Positions 53,439 through 62,515 are shown, counted from the first letter of the stretch. The stretch: 64,000 nt of DNA from Actinomadura sp. WMMA1423 (GCF_006547145.1 NZ_CP041244.1:4216001-4280000), one strand, 5' to 3'. The notes: generated by a model not told the origin, from the sequence alone. Numbers and translations: made by a program.

Positions 53439-55217
53439 ATGGGCTTCGACGTCATCATCCGCGGCGGCCGGTGGTTCGACGGGACGGGCGCGCCGTCCGC
53501 GGTCCGCACCCTCGGCCTCAAGGACGGCAGGGTCGCCGCCGTCTCCGCCACCGACCTCCCCGCCGATGGCGCGCGGATCGTCGACGCGTCCGGCAAGTGG
53601 GTCATGCCGGGCTTCATCGACATCCACACCCACTACGACGTCGAGGCCCTGGCCGCGCCGGGGCTGGGCGAGTCGGTGCGCCACGGGGTCACCACGGTCG
53701 TGTTCGGGTCGTGCTCGCTGGGCACCGTCCATGTCGACCCCCTGGACGCGGCCGACCTGTTCAGCAGGGTAGAGGCCGTGCCGCGCGATCCCGTCCTGTC
53801 CATCCTCGGACGGCACCGCACCTGGGGTTCGGCCGCCGAGTACATCGCCGCGCTCGAAGACCTGCCGCTCGGCCCCAACGTCACCGCGTTCCTCGGTCAC
53901 TCCGACCTGCGCGCCGCGGTGATGGGGCTCGGCCGCTCCACCGACCCGAAGGTCGCCCCGAGCGGAGGCGAGCTGCGCAGGATGGAGCTCCTGCTGGTCG
54001 ACGCCCTGCGCGCCGGGATGATCGGCATGTCGGAGATGCGCAACCCCTGGGACAAGCTGGACGGCGACCGCTACCGCTCCCGCACCCTTCCCTCCACCTT
54101 CGGCACGCGCGCCGAGCGCCGCCGCCTCTACCGCATCCTGCGCAGCTCCGGGCGGGTCCTGCAGTCCATCCCGAACCTCAACCTGCCCGTCTCCCTGATC
54201 CCCGCGCTGCTGGCCTCCGTCGGGCGGGGCGACAGGAAGCCGCTGAAGACCAGCTACCTGACCGCGGCCGACGTCAAGGCCAACCCGTTCCTGATGCACG
54301 TCATGGGGCCGCTGGCGCGCGCGGTGAACCGGCTCGGCGGCGACTTCCGCTGGCAGCACCTGCCCGTCCCCTTCCAGGTGTTCGCCGACGGCATCGACCT
54401 CGTGGTCTTCGAGGAGTTCGGCGCCGGCGCCGCCGCGCTGCACCTGAAGGACGAGGTCGAGCGCAACGCCCTGCTGCGGGACGAGGCCTACCGGCGGCGC
54501 TTCCGGCGCGAGTACGAGAACCGGTGGACGCCGCGCGTGTGGCACCGCGACCTCTACGACGCCCACATCGTCGAGTGCCCGGACGCCTCCGCCGTCGGCA
54601 GGACGTTCGGGCAGGTCGGCGACGAGCGCGGGGTGCACCCGGTCGACGCGTTCCTGGACCTGGTGGTCGAGCACGGGACGAAGGTCCGCTGGCACACCAC
54701 GATCTCCAACCACCGGCCCCGGGCCCTCGACCACCTCAGCTCCCTGCCCGAGGTGCAGATGGGGTTCTCCGACGCCGGGGCCCACCTGCGCAACATGGCG
54801 TTCTACAACTTCCCGCTGCGGCTGCTGCGCCGCGCCCACCACGAGGGCTTCATGCCGATCGAGCGGGCCGTCCACCGGCTCACCGGCGAGCTGGGCTCCT
54901 GGTACGGGCTGGACGCCGGGTTCCTGCGCGAGGGAGACCGCGCCGACCTCGTCATCGTCGACCCCGACCACCTCGGCCCGGAGCTCGACCAGGCGCACGA
55001 GGCCCCGGTCGAGGTGTTCGGCGGGATGCGGCGCATGGTCAACCGCAACGACGACACCGTCGTCGCGACGTTCGTCGCGGGAACCCCGATCTACGGCGCC
55101 GGCGACTACTCCCCCGAATTCGGCCACCGCCGCACCGGCCGCTTCCTGCGGGCCGGCGAACCGCGCGGCACCGTCGACCCCCGGACCCTGCCCGGCCCGG
55201 CTGCTATCGTCGGCTGA
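53439..55217 (+). CDS. D-aminoacylase-like amidohydrolase
   Basis: A 592-residue amidohydrolase-superfamily enzyme. Metal motif DIHTHYD is near residue 62, the cysteine-containing strand VFGSCSLGT (the GNCG position of N-acyl-D-amino-acid deacylases) near 92, HSDLR near 150, WHTTIS near 420 and GFSDAGAHLRNM near 445. It probably hydrolyses an N-acyl or cyclic amide; members near fatty-acid or xenobiotic regulons vary in substrate. ATG 53439 is chosen over codons at 53403 and 53430, which lie inside the promoter. The TetR gene follows without a gap. Confidence 0.86.
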   Translation: MGFDVIIRGGRWFDGTGAPSAVRTLGLKDGRVAAVSATDLPADGARIVDASGKWVMPGFIDIHTHYDVEALAAPGLGESVRHGVTTVVFGSCSLGTVHVDPLDAADLFSRVEAVPRDPVLSILGRHRTWGSAAEYIAALEDLPLGPNVTAFLGHSDLRAAVMGLGRSTDPKVAPSGGELRRMELLLVDALRAGMIGMSEMRNPWDKLDGDRYRSRTLPSTFGTRAERRRLYRILRSSGRVLQSIPNLNLPVSLIPALLASVGRGDRKPLKTSYLTAADVKANPFLMHVMGPLARAVNRLGGDFRWQHLPVPFQVFADGIDLVVFEEFGAGAAALHLKDEVERNALLRDEAYRRRFRREYENRWTPRVWHRDLYDAHIVECPDASAVGRTFGQVGDERGVHPVDAFLDLVVEHGTKVRWHTTISNHRPRALDHLSSLPEVQMGFSDAGAHLRNMAFYNFPLRLLRRAHHEGFMPIERAVHRLTGELGSWYGLDAGFLREGDRADLVIVDPDHLGPELDQAHEAPVEVFGGMRRMVNRNDDTVVATFVAGTPIYGAGDYSPEFGHRRTGRFLRAGEPRGTVDPRTLPGPAAIVG

Positions 55218-55847
55218 GTGGACGCCCAGCAACCCGTCCGGCGGCGCACCCAGCGCGAACGCAGGGAGGCGACCGTCGCCCGGCTGCTGGACGCGACGAT
55301 CGCGGCCATCGCCGAAGCCGGCTACGCGGGCACCTCGGTGGGCGAGGTCTGCGCCCGCTCGGGCGTCTCCCGCGGCGGGCTGTTCCGCCACTTCGACTCG
55401 CGGCTCGACCTCGTCGTCGCCGCGGCCGAGCGGGTCGCCGCCCGCCACCTGGAAGCCGCCGCCGACCACCTGGCCGCCGCGCCGCCGGCGGACCTGCGCG
55501 CCGCGCTGGCCCTGATGCGCGGCCGCCACCGCGACCGCGAGAACGTCGTCTGGTTCGAGCTGATGGTCGCCGCCCGCACCGACGCCGACCTGCGCGCCCG
55601 CCTGGCCCCCGTCGCCGAGCGCTTCTTCGCCGACATCACGCGCCTCGCCCGCCGGGTCCCCGCGCTGGCCTGCTTCCCCGACGAGACCCTCCACCTGCTC
55701 GTCTCCTCCACGCGCAACCTCCTCGACGGCGAGACCATCTCCCGGACCCTCGTCCCCGAACCCGACGTCGAGGAGGCCCGCCTCGACTTCCTGGCCGACT
55801 TCGCCCGCCTCCTCGCCGCCCGCCGGACCAGCGCCTCGATCATCTGA
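55218..55847 (+). CDS. TetR family transcriptional repressor
   Basis: A 209-residue repressor with a basic N-terminal arm and a TetR helix-turn-helix at about residues 18-65 (ATVARLLDATIAAIAEAGYA, then GEVCARSGVSRGGLFRHFDS). The GTG start directly follows the amidohydrolase stop, so the two are one operon. It probably binds the palindrome at 53408-53433 and is released by the substrate or product of the enzyme. Confidence 0.9.
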   Translation: MDAQQPVRRRTQRERREATVARLLDATIAAIAEAGYAGTSVGEVCARSGVSRGGLFRHFDSRLDLVVAAAERVAARHLEAAADHLAAAPPADLRAALALMRGRHRDRENVVWFELMVAARTDADLRARLAPVAERFFADITRLARRVPALACFPDETLHLLVSSTRNLLDGETISRTLVPEPDVEEARLDFLADFARLLAARRTSASII

Positions 55848-55878
55848 GCGCGACCGGACAACCGAGTCGCGGCGCGCC

Positions 55879-55906
55879 ACAACGGCCGGTTGTGCGCGCC
55901 TAGGGT
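55879..55906 (+). promoter_or_regulatory. LysR-type operator and -10 box
   Basis: ACAAC (55879-55883) and GTTGT (55889-55893) form a 15-base interrupted palindrome of the size of a LysR recognition box, eight bases before TAGGGT (55901-55906). The -10 box ends six bases before the GTG start at 55913. No clear -35 box is visible. Confidence 0.5.
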
Positions 55907-55912
55907 GAGCCG

Positions 55913-56896
55913 GTGGACACCGAGGCATTGCGATCGTTCGTCCGGGCGGCCGAGCTCGGGCAGCTCCAGCACGCGGCCGACGAGCTGGGCGTGACGCAGC
56001 AGGCGGTCTCCAAGCGGATCGCCGCCCTGGAGCGCGATCTGGAGGTCCGCCTGTTCACGCGTACCGCCCGGGGTGTCGAGCTGACGCTGGACGGCCAGGC
56101 GCTCCTCCCCCACGCGCGGAGCGTCGTCGCCGGCGTCGAGCGCGCCGTCAGCGCCGTCAGGCCGGGCTCCCGCGCACCGCGCGTCGACGTCCTCGGCTTC
56201 CGGAGCGCCCAGGCCGTCGTCCTGCACGAGTACTGGCGGTCGCGTCCGGGGACCGACCTCGACGTGGTGACCCTCAGGGTCGACGACCCCCGCGCGGTGG
56301 TCGCCGCCATCGAGGCGGGCGAGATCGACGCCTCGTTCCGCACCGTGACGGACCCGGCCGCCCTGCCGCCGGGCGTGCGGATGATCCGCGCGTTCGACTC
56401 GCCGCTGGAACTCCTCGTCGGCCCGGCGCACCCGCTCGCCTCCGCACGGGTGCTGACCCCGCGGCGGCTGCGCAAGCACCGGATCTGGGTGCCGGGCATC
56501 GCGCCCCGCAGCGAGTGGGGAGAGTTCTACGACCAGCTCGCCACCGGCTTCGACCTGCGCGTCGACGCGGCGGGGCCGCACTTCGGAGACGAGGTGCTCC
56601 TGGACGTCCTCGCGGACTCGGCGGACGTGGCCACCCTCGTCGGCTCCCGGGACCGCTACATCTGGCCGGCGAGCTACGACCTGCGCCGCATCCCCATCGC
56701 GGACCCGACTCTCGTGTACCCGGTCTCGCTCATCCTCCCGAAGGCGAACCCCCATCCGGGGCTCCGCGGGATCATCGCCCACCTCGAAAGCCTGCCGAGG
56801 CCCTCCGAGCCGGTCTGGCTCCCGTCCTGGGCGACGCCCCGTGCGGCGCCGGCGGCCCCGCGACGGCTGACGAAGGCGACTTCGCCCGGGCACTGA
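55913..56896 (+). CDS. LysR family transcriptional regulator
   Basis: A 327-residue regulator. The winged helix covers residues 2-62 (ALRSFVRAAELGQLQHAADE, then LGVTQQAVSKRIAALERDL), and the periplasmic-binding-like sensor domain runs from about 90 to 295. The C-terminal 25 residues are a disordered Pro/Ala tail. It is followed 35 bases later by an acetyltransferase gene on the same strand. Its target is probably itself and that gene. Confidence 0.9.
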   Translation: MDTEALRSFVRAAELGQLQHAADELGVTQQAVSKRIAALERDLEVRLFTRTARGVELTLDGQALLPHARSVVAGVERAVSAVRPGSRAPRVDVLGFRSAQAVVLHEYWRSRPGTDLDVVTLRVDDPRAVVAAIEAGEIDASFRTVTDPAALPPGVRMIRAFDSPLELLVGPAHPLASARVLTPRRLRKHRIWVPGIAPRSEWGEFYDQLATGFDLRVDAAGPHFGDEVLLDVLADSADVATLVGSRDRYIWPASYDLRRIPIADPTLVYPVSLILPKANPHPGLRGIIAHLESLPRPSEPVWLPSWATPRAAPAAPRRLTKATSPGH

Positions 56897-56931
56897 TACC
56901 GGTCACCCGAACCACCAGGAAGGATCGCGGC

Positions 56932-57474
56932 ATGCCCAGCGACCGTCTCATGCGCATCCACAGTGCCGAGTTCCAGGCCATGGCCGCGAGGGTCCGGCGG
57001 GCCACCGAGCTCACGTCCCGGCTGAACGTCCTGCCCTTCGAGGACGAGGCGGGCAAGGCCGGGCTGTTCGAGCAGATCCTCGGCAGGCCGCTGCCCGCGG
57101 GAGTCACGATCTACCCGCCCTTCTACACGGACCACGGCCTGCGCCTGGACTTCGCGGAGCGCGTGTTCATCAACCAGAACTGCACTTTCCTGGACTACGC
57201 CGGCATTCGGCTCGGTGAGCGCGTGATGGTCGGGCCGAAGGCCACGTTCATCACCGCCGGCCACCCGGTCGATCCCGGGGAGCGGCGGGAGTGGCTGACC
57301 GGGGCGCCCATCGACGTGGCGGAGAACGTGTGGATCGGCGCGGGCGCCACCATCCTGCCCGGCGTCAGCATCGGCCGTGACTCCGTGGTCGCCGCCGGAG
57401 CGGTCGTGGCCGAGGACGTCCCGCCCGCGAGCCTGGTGACCGGCGCCAAGGCGACCGTGAACCGGCAGTGGTGA
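56932..57474 (+). CDS. Maltose/galactoside O-acetyltransferase-like enzyme
   Basis: A 180-residue left-handed beta-helix acetyltransferase of the maltose/galactoside type. The N-terminal helical cap is present (FQAMAARVRRATELTSRLNV), then the hexapeptide repeats with FINQNCTFLDYAGIRLGERV and the catalytic His in TAGHPVDP near residue 104, and NVWIGAGATILPGVSIGRDS. It transfers acetyl from acetyl-CoA to a sugar hydroxyl. AGGAAGG precedes the ATG. It ends convergently 15 bases from the DUF5937 gene. Confidence 0.9.
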   Translation: MPSDRLMRIHSAEFQAMAARVRRATELTSRLNVLPFEDEAGKAGLFEQILGRPLPAGVTIYPPFYTDHGLRLDFAERVFINQNCTFLDYAGIRLGERVMVGPKATFITAGHPVDPGERREWLTGAPIDVAENVWIGAGATILPGVSIGRDSVVAAGAVVAEDVPPASLVTGAKATVNRQW

Positions 57475-57489
57475 CGGCGGCTCCGGGGA

Positions 57490-58476
57490 TCATCCGGCGG
57501 CCGTGAGGAGGGCGTCGGCGACGGGGGTGCGGGCGTAGAGGACGTAGCGGCCGCTGCGGCGGGCGGTGACCAGGCCCGCCGCCCGTAGCGCGGTGAGCTG
57601 CTGGGAGACCGCGCCGGGCGAGAGTCCGGTGCGGTCGGCGAGCTCGGTGGTCGAGGTGGGCGAGGCCAGGACGGTGAGCAGCATCGCGCGGGTGGCGCCC
57701 AGCACCCCCGCGAGCGCGTCCGGCGCGTCCGGGCGGGCGGCGGCGGTCCACAGCAGGCCGACCCCGCGCGGCGGGTAGCGCACGGTGACCGGCCACGTCC
57801 CGCCGGTCTTGACGTAGACGCGCGGCCAGGCGAAGGCGGACGGCACGAGCACGACGCCGCGTCCGTCCAGCCGGTGCGCCGCGGAGTGGTGGACGAGCCG
57901 GATCGACAGGGTGTCGCCTCGCCATCGGATCGCCGGGTCGAGCGCGTTCAGCAGGCCCGCGGAACCGCCGTCGGCCTGCGCACGCGCGCGGAACAGCACG
58001 TCCGCTTCGAGCAGCTCGCGCACCCGCGGCCAGGCGGCGGCCAGCGCGGCGTCCCAGAACGCGCGGACCTCCCGGGCGAGCCGGGCCAATCCGTCGGCCG
58101 GGTCGGCGTACAGCTCCCGCAGCGGCGCGGTCCGGACACCGCCGGTCCGCTCCAGCTCGGCACGTACCTGCCGCGCGGGGACGGCTTGCAGCGCGGCGAG
58201 TTCCTCGTCCAGGCCGGGGGTGGAGACGCGGGGAGTCGGCGCGAGGAAGGACGGCAGGAAGCGGGGCGGCGGCGGCACGAGCGCGTCCAGCAGCGCGATG
58301 CGTCCGGCCGAGCGCAGTTCGGCGATCCGGGGCGTCGCGGCGGTGAGCCAGCGCCGGTGGAGCGCGTGCGCGGCCGGCTCCACCGGCGTGCGCAGCGCGG
58401 CGACGCACTCCCACAGGGGCGAGAACGCGAACCGGGTACGGGCCAGGTCGGCTGTGGTGAACTCCAGGTCCAGCAC
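57490..58476 (-). CDS. DUF5937 transcriptional regulator with ArsR-type HTH
   Basis: A 328-residue protein. Residues about 1-220 are the actinomycete DUF5937 region (LEFTTADLARTRFAFSPLWE at the start). The C-terminal 80 residues are a winged helix (TELADRTGLSPGAVSQQLTA, then GLVTARRSGRYVLYARTPVA). It probably senses a ligand in the long N-terminal part and represses the divergent MFS exporter. A short inverted repeat lies between the two starts. Confidence 0.86.
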   Translation of the reverse strand: MLDLEFTTADLARTRFAFSPLWECVAALRTPVEPAAHALHRRWLTAATPRIAELRSAGRIALLDALVPPPPRFLPSFLAPTPRVSTPGLDEELAALQAVPARQVRAELERTGGVRTAPLRELYADPADGLARLAREVRAFWDAALAAAWPRVRELLEADVLFRARAQADGGSAGLLNALDPAIRWRGDTLSIRLVHHSAAHRLDGRGVVLVPSAFAWPRVYVKTGGTWPVTVRYPPRGVGLLWTAAARPDAPDALAGVLGATRAMLLTVLASPTSTTELADRTGLSPGAVSQQLTALRAAGLVTARRSGRYVLYARTPVADALLTAAG

Positions 58477-58488
58477 GGCGCCTCCCGA

Positions 58489-58517
58489 CGGATTCGGACC
58501 AGTCTAAATCGATTCCG
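58489..58517. promoter_or_regulatory. Possible operator between DUF5937 gene and MFS gene
   Basis: CGGATTCG (58489-58496) and CGATTCCG (58510-58517) form an inverted repeat with 13 bases between the arms and one central mismatch per arm. A TAGACT on the minus strand lies within it and could be the -10 box of the regulator gene. Confidence 0.35.
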
Positions 58518-58549
58518 TCCCGCCCTCTCCGGCCCCGACGCTGTGCGGC

Positions 58550-59938
58550 ATGGCGCATCGAAGCGTGTTCACCGTCCCCGCCTTCCGCCGGGTCTTCGCC
58601 GCCGCCGCGGTCAGCGAGATCGGCACCCAGATCAGCTACGTGGCGATTCCGCTGGTCGCCGTGGTGGCGCTGCACGGCTCCCCGGGCGAGGTCGGGGTCC
58701 TCGCGGGGCTGAGCACGGTCGCGTTCCTGGTGATCGGCCTGCCCGTGGGCGCATGGGTGGACCGGATGCGGCGGCGCAAGGTGCTGGTCGCCGCGGACCT
58801 GGCCCGCGCCGCGCTGCTCGGCTCGGTCCCGCTGGCCTGGTGGCAGGGCGTCCTGACGATGGCGCACCTGTACGCGGTGGTACTGGCGGCCGGCGGCGCC
58901 ACGGTGTTCTTCGACGTGGCCAAGCTCAGCTACCTGCCGCACGCCGTCGGCCGCGACCGCCTGGAGGACGCCAACGCCAACCTCGTCGTCCTCGACGCGG
59001 CGGGCGACATCGGCGGGCGCGGCGTCGGCGGGTACCTGGCACAGGCGCTGTCCGCACCGGTGGCGGTCGGGGTGGACGCGCTGACGTACCTGTGGTCGGC
59101 GGCCTGCCTGCTGGGCATCCGCGCCGCCGAACCCGGACCGGCGCCTGGTCCGCGCGGCCGGCTGATCCGCGAGATGCACGACGGCCTGCGCTACGTGCTC
59201 GGCCACCCCGTGCTGCGTCCGATCCTGCTGGAGGGCGCCTGCACGAACCTGTCGATCCAGCTCACCGTGACCATGCTGCCGGTGGTGTTCGTCCGCGAGC
59301 TCGGCTTCTCCGGCGCCGCGCTGGGCGGCTTCCTCGCGTCCGGCGGCGTGGGCCTGCTCGCCGGGTCGATGGCCGCGCGGCGCGTCGGCCGCCGCCTCGG
59401 CCAGGGCCGCGCCCTGTGGCAGACGAGCCTCTGGCTCGCGCCGGCCGGCCTCCTGGTGCCGCTGGTCGGGCACGGCGCCTGGGTGTGGCTCGCCGCCCTG
59501 GCCTGGGTGGTGACGGCAGCCAAGATCGGCGTCGACAACGTCATCAAGGTGAGCTTCCGCCAGCGGGTCACCCCCGAGGCGCTGCTCGGCCGGATGAACG
59601 CCACCTTCCGCTTCCTGCTGATGGGAGCCCTGACGATCGGCGGCTTCCTGGCCGGCCTGATCGGCGCCCACGCCGGCCCGAGAGCGGTCCTCTGGCTCGG
59701 CGCCGCGATACCGGCCCTGTCCTGGCTCCTGCTCTACCTCTCCCCCCTCCGCCGCACGACCACCCTCCCCGACACTGAGGCCCCCTCTCCCTCAGGGGGA
59801 TCCGTCGAGGGGGTGGAGGCCTTGGGGCGTGACCCGGTAGGAGGCGCGGAGGTCGGCGGTGGTGGCGAGGTCCAGGACGTGGGCCGCGAACCGTCGCGGG
59901 GCGAGCGGGGGGCCGAGGCGGGCGATGAAGGAGTCTGA
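58550..59938 (+). CDS. MFS exporter (DHA3-like) with read-through tail
   Basis: A 462-residue major facilitator protein with about 12 helices. AWVDRMRRRKVLVAADLARA carries the loop 2-3 motif, and RVTPEALLGRMNATFRFLLMG the loop typical of macrolide-type (DHA3) exporters. The membrane part ends near residue 400. The last 55 or so residues are Gly/Glu-rich and are encoded antisense to the decayed dehydrogenase at 59792, so the original stop codon appears lost. It diverges from the DUF5937 regulator, its probable repressor. Confidence 0.85.
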   Translation: MAHRSVFTVPAFRRVFAAAAVSEIGTQISYVAIPLVAVVALHGSPGEVGVLAGLSTVAFLVIGLPVGAWVDRMRRRKVLVAADLARAALLGSVPLAWWQGVLTMAHLYAVVLAAGGATVFFDVAKLSYLPHAVGRDRLEDANANLVVLDAAGDIGGRGVGGYLAQALSAPVAVGVDALTYLWSAACLLGIRAAEPGPAPGPRGRLIREMHDGLRYVLGHPVLRPILLEGACTNLSIQLTVTMLPVVFVRELGFSGAALGGFLASGGVGLLAGSMAARRVGRRLGQGRALWQTSLWLAPAGLLVPLVGHGAWVWLAALAWVVTAAKIGVDNVIKVSFRQRVTPEALLGRMNATFRFLLMGALTIGGFLAGLIGAHAGPRAVLWLGAAIPALSWLLLYLSPLRRTTTLPDTEAPSPSGGSVEGVEALGRDPVGGAEVGGGGEVQDVGREPSRGERGAEAGDEGV

Positions 59939-60190
59939 CGGGACGCCCTCGCGCTCGGCGTAGGCGGCGGCGTGCAGCGGCCTGGAGACCAGGCGGGCTC
60001 CGGCGGCCAGCACCGCCAGGGCCGGCCGGCGCTCGGCGAGCAGCCGCGCCGGGAGGCCCGGGTCGGCCACGTCGCCGGGCACCGGGGTGAAGGCGTCGCC
60101 GAGTTCGGCCCGCATCCCGTCGAGCACGCCGCGGTCGCGGGCGACTCCGAGGACGCCCGCGCCGGCGTCCACCAGGGCTCGGGCGACCGG
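59792..60190 (-). pseudogene. Decayed short-chain dehydrogenase fragment
   Basis: About 130 codons match pieces of an SDR protein. ARALVDAGAGVLGVARD is the helix A to strand 2 region, followed by GDVADPGLPARLLAERRPAL and the strand-4 NNAG-like AAGARLVSRPL. It then jumps to a C-terminal segment (REGVPSDSFIARLGPPL onward). The GxxxGxG nucleotide motif is cut off by the neighbouring MFS stop codon at 60191, and the Ser-Tyr-Lys active-site core is deleted. Both losses argue against function. Confidence 0.7.
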
Positions 60191-61612
60191 TCATTCGGCG
60201 TCGAGCGCGACGGGCGGGCGGGGCGCCCGTCCGGGTTCGGGGCGGGCCGGGCGCCCGGGGGCGAGCCAGGCGGCGAGCACGCCGGCGGCGGCCACGCCCG
60301 CGGCGGCCCATTCGGCGGCGGTGAAGCCGTCCACGAACTGCCCGGGTGTGGCGTAACCGCCCTCGTGCGCGAAGACGGCGGCGACGATCGCGATGCCGAA
60401 CACGCCTCCCACCTCCCGGAGGGCGTTGTTGGCACCGGCCGCGACACCGACGTCCCCAGGCGGCACGGACGAGACGACGGCGCCCGCGACGGTCGGGAAG
60501 CACATGGCGATCCCGACTCCCGCGACGATGAGCGGCAGCACGACGGTCCCGTAGCCGACGCCGGGCGAGGTCACCGCCGCCAGCCACCCCAGCCCGACCG
60601 CCTGGAGGAGGAGCCCGCCCAGCATGAAGGGCCGGAAGCCCCACCGGTCGGCGAGCGCTCCCGCGACGGGCGCCACCAGCATCGGCATCGCCGTCCACGG
60701 CAGGATGCGCAGGCCCGCCTGGAGCGGGGAGTAGCCGAGCGCGATCTGGAACATCTGCGCGATGAGGAACAGCGAGCCGATCAGGGAGATGAACTGGCAG
60801 AAGATGACCGCGTTCGCGGTGGTGAAGGCACGGTTGCGGAAGTAGGCCGGCGGCAGCATCGGGTGGGGCGCCCTGGTCTCCCAGCCGGCGAACGCGGCCA
60901 CCAGGACGGTTCCGGCGGCCAGCGTCCCGATGACCTCCGGGTCTGTCCAGCCGACCGACGGGGCCCGGACGGCGCCCCAGGTCAGGCCGAACAGCCCGGC
61001 TCCGGCCAGCAGCAGCCCCACGGGGTCCAGGTGGGGCCGCGGCCCGCGGGACTCGCGCAGCAGCAGGGCCGACAGCGGTATCAGGACCAGCCCGGCGGGA
61101 ACGTTGATCCAGAAGATCCACTCCCAGGAGATGCCCTCCAGGACGGCCCCGCCGACGAGCGGCCCCGCGGCCACCCCCAGGCCGGAGACGCCGCCCCAGA
61201 TCCCGATCGCCGTGCCCTTCCTCTCGTCGGGGAACGCGGCGCTGATGAGCGTGAGGGTGAGCGGCAGGACGATCGCGGCTCCCGCGCCCTGCACCACCCG
61301 CGCCGCGATCAGGGCCCCGGCGCTGTGCGACAGGGCGGCACCCGCCGAGGCGAGGGTGAAGACCGCGAGCCCCGCCAGGTACATGCGGCGCCGCCCGAAG
61401 CGGTCCCCGAGCGCGGCCCCCGTCGGGATCAGGCAGGCGAAGACCAGGTTGTAGGCGTTGATGGTCCATTCCAGGTCGGCCAGGCTCGCGCCCAGCCGGG
61501 TCCGCAGCACGGGCAGGGCCGTGGCCACCACGACCACGTCCAGGGAGGTGAGGAAGACCCCCAGGGACGCGAGCGCCAGCGTCCAGCCCATCGCCGAAGG
61601 TCGAGTCGTCAT
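60191..61612 (-). CDS. MFS drug exporter, DHA2 family (14 helices)
   Basis: A 473-residue drug:proton antiporter of the EmrB/QacA branch. Motif C-like LDVVVVATALPVL is near residue 26, GDRFGRRRMYLAG near 70 and GVSGLGVAAGPLVGGAVLEG near 145; 13 to 14 helices are visible. ATG 61612 follows GAGAGGTGC. It diverges from an ArsR gene with an operator between. Downstream its stop codon abuts the dehydrogenase fragment. The exported compound is unknown. Confidence 0.9.
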   Translation of the reverse strand: MTTRPSAMGWTLALASLGVFLTSLDVVVVATALPVLRTRLGASLADLEWTINAYNLVFACLIPTGAALGDRFGRRRMYLAGLAVFTLASAGAALSHSAGALIAARVVQGAGAAIVLPLTLTLISAAFPDERKGTAIGIWGGVSGLGVAAGPLVGGAVLEGISWEWIFWINVPAGLVLIPLSALLLRESRGPRPHLDPVGLLLAGAGLFGLTWGAVRAPSVGWTDPEVIGTLAAGTVLVAAFAGWETRAPHPMLPPAYFRNRAFTTANAVIFCQFISLIGSLFLIAQMFQIALGYSPLQAGLRILPWTAMPMLVAPVAGALADRWGFRPFMLGGLLLQAVGLGWLAAVTSPGVGYGTVVLPLIVAGVGIAMCFPTVAGAVVSSVPPGDVGVAAGANNALREVGGVFGIAIVAAVFAHEGGYATPGQFVDGFTAAEWAAAGVAAAGVLAAWLAPGRPARPEPGRAPRPPVALDAE

Positions 61613-61653
61613 GAGCACCTCTCGCCGTACGACCGGCGCCGCCGGCCGAAACA

Positions 61654-61692
61654 TTCAGTCGATTGGCTGAACATTGCCACGGCCGCTAATAT
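61654..61692 (+). promoter_or_regulatory. ArsR operator and promoter
   Basis: TTCAG (61654-61658) and CTGAA (61667-61671) form an inverted repeat with eight bases between, covering TTGGCT (61663-61668), the -35 box. TAATAT (61687-61692) follows 18 bases later. The GTG start at 61701 is eight bases beyond, so the message would be leaderless. The motif GGCTGAAC recurs at 61703-61710, perhaps as a second half-site. Confidence 0.55.
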
Positions 61693-61700
61693 TTCGCAAT

Positions 61701-62054
61701 GTGGCTGAACGTTCGGACGTGCTCGACCTGACCTACGCGGCCCTGGCCCACCCGACCAGGCGAGCGATCCTGGAGCAGCTGCGCGACGGGCAGGTCCGGG
61801 TCACCGACCTCGCCCAGCGGTTCCCGGCCGCGCTGGCCACCGTGTCCAAGCACATCCAGGTCCTGGAGAAGGCCGGCCTGGTCCGGCGCGAGATCCAGGG
61901 CCGCGACCACTACCTGCGCGCCGACCCCTCCCACCTGACCGAGGCCGAGCAGTGGATCGCCGACTACACCGGCTTCTGGCAGCGCGGCACCGACGCCCTC
62001 GCCCGCCATCTGGAGCGGGGAAGGACCACGCCCACAGCGCAGGGGCCCACGTGA
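61701..62054 (+). CDS. ArsR family transcriptional regulator
   Basis: A 117-residue winged-helix repressor (LTYAALAHPTRRAILEQLRD, then RVTDLAQRFPAALATVSKHI with the recognition helix, then GLVRREIQGRDHYLRADP). The metal-binding Cys residues of ArsR/SmtB are absent, as in the subgroup paired with SRPBCC proteins. The GTG start follows the promoter directly. The stop overlaps the SRPBCC gene (GTGA). Confidence 0.9.
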   Translation: MAERSDVLDLTYAALAHPTRRAILEQLRDGQVRVTDLAQRFPAALATVSKHIQVLEKAGLVRREIQGRDHYLRADPSHLTEAEQWIADYTGFWQRGTDALARHLERGRTTPTAQGPT

Positions 62055-62500
62055 CCGACCAGGGGACGGCGACCGTCCGCGTCTCCCGCACGCTCAACGC
62101 CGCCGTCGAGGACGTCTTCGACGCCTGGACCGACGCCGACCGGCTCCAGCAGTGGCTGCTGCCCGGCCCCGGCACCGTCGCCCGGGCCGAATGCGACCCG
62201 GTGGTCGGCGGGCGCTTCCGCATCGCCAAGCTCTTCCCCACCGGCGTCGACGAGGTCACCGGCCGCTACCTGGTCGTCGAGCCCCCGCACAGGCTCGTCT
62301 TCACCTGGGAGTCGCCGGGCACCACCGGAGGGCGCCAGACCCGCGTCACCGTCACCCTCCGAGCCGACGGCGACACGACCGACATGACCATCCTCCACGA
62401 GCGCTTCCCGGCCGAGCCCTTCGCCGACGGGGCCCGCGCGGCCTGGACCAGCATCGCCGCCAAGCTCGAAACCCACCTGACCCGCCCGACCGCGGCCTGA
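62051..62500 (+). CDS. SRPBCC (AHSA1-like) domain protein
   Basis: A 149-residue protein of the START/SRPBCC superfamily. The opening RVSRTLNAAVEDVFDAWTDA, central GRYLVVEPPHRLVFTWESPG and final long helix are typical of AHSA1-like proteins. It has a ligand-binding pocket and no known enzymatic residues. Translational overlap with the ArsR gene is a common actinomycete arrangement; the protein probably binds the small molecule handled by the divergent exporter. The 12-base palindrome CCCCGGCCGGGG (62501-62512) follows its stop. Confidence 0.88.
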   Translation: MTDQGTATVRVSRTLNAAVEDVFDAWTDADRLQQWLLPGPGTVARAECDPVVGGRFRIAKLFPTGVDEVTGRYLVVEPPHRLVFTWESPGTTGGRQTRVTVTLRADGDTTDMTILHERFPAEPFADGARAAWTSIAAKLETHLTRPTAA

Positions 62501-62515
62501 CCCCGGCCGGGGACC

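Noticed and set aside
53097-55928. Long minus-strand frame across the amidohydrolase and TetR genes (about 940 codons)
   Set aside because: Low-complexity Gly/Val/Asp sequence that arises from high-GC antisense; the plus-strand genes have catalytic motifs, a promoter and coupled starts.
62501-62512. CCCCGGCCGGGG as a bidirectional terminator
   Set aside because: The stem is only four pairs around a four-base loop and no tail follows, too weak to call.
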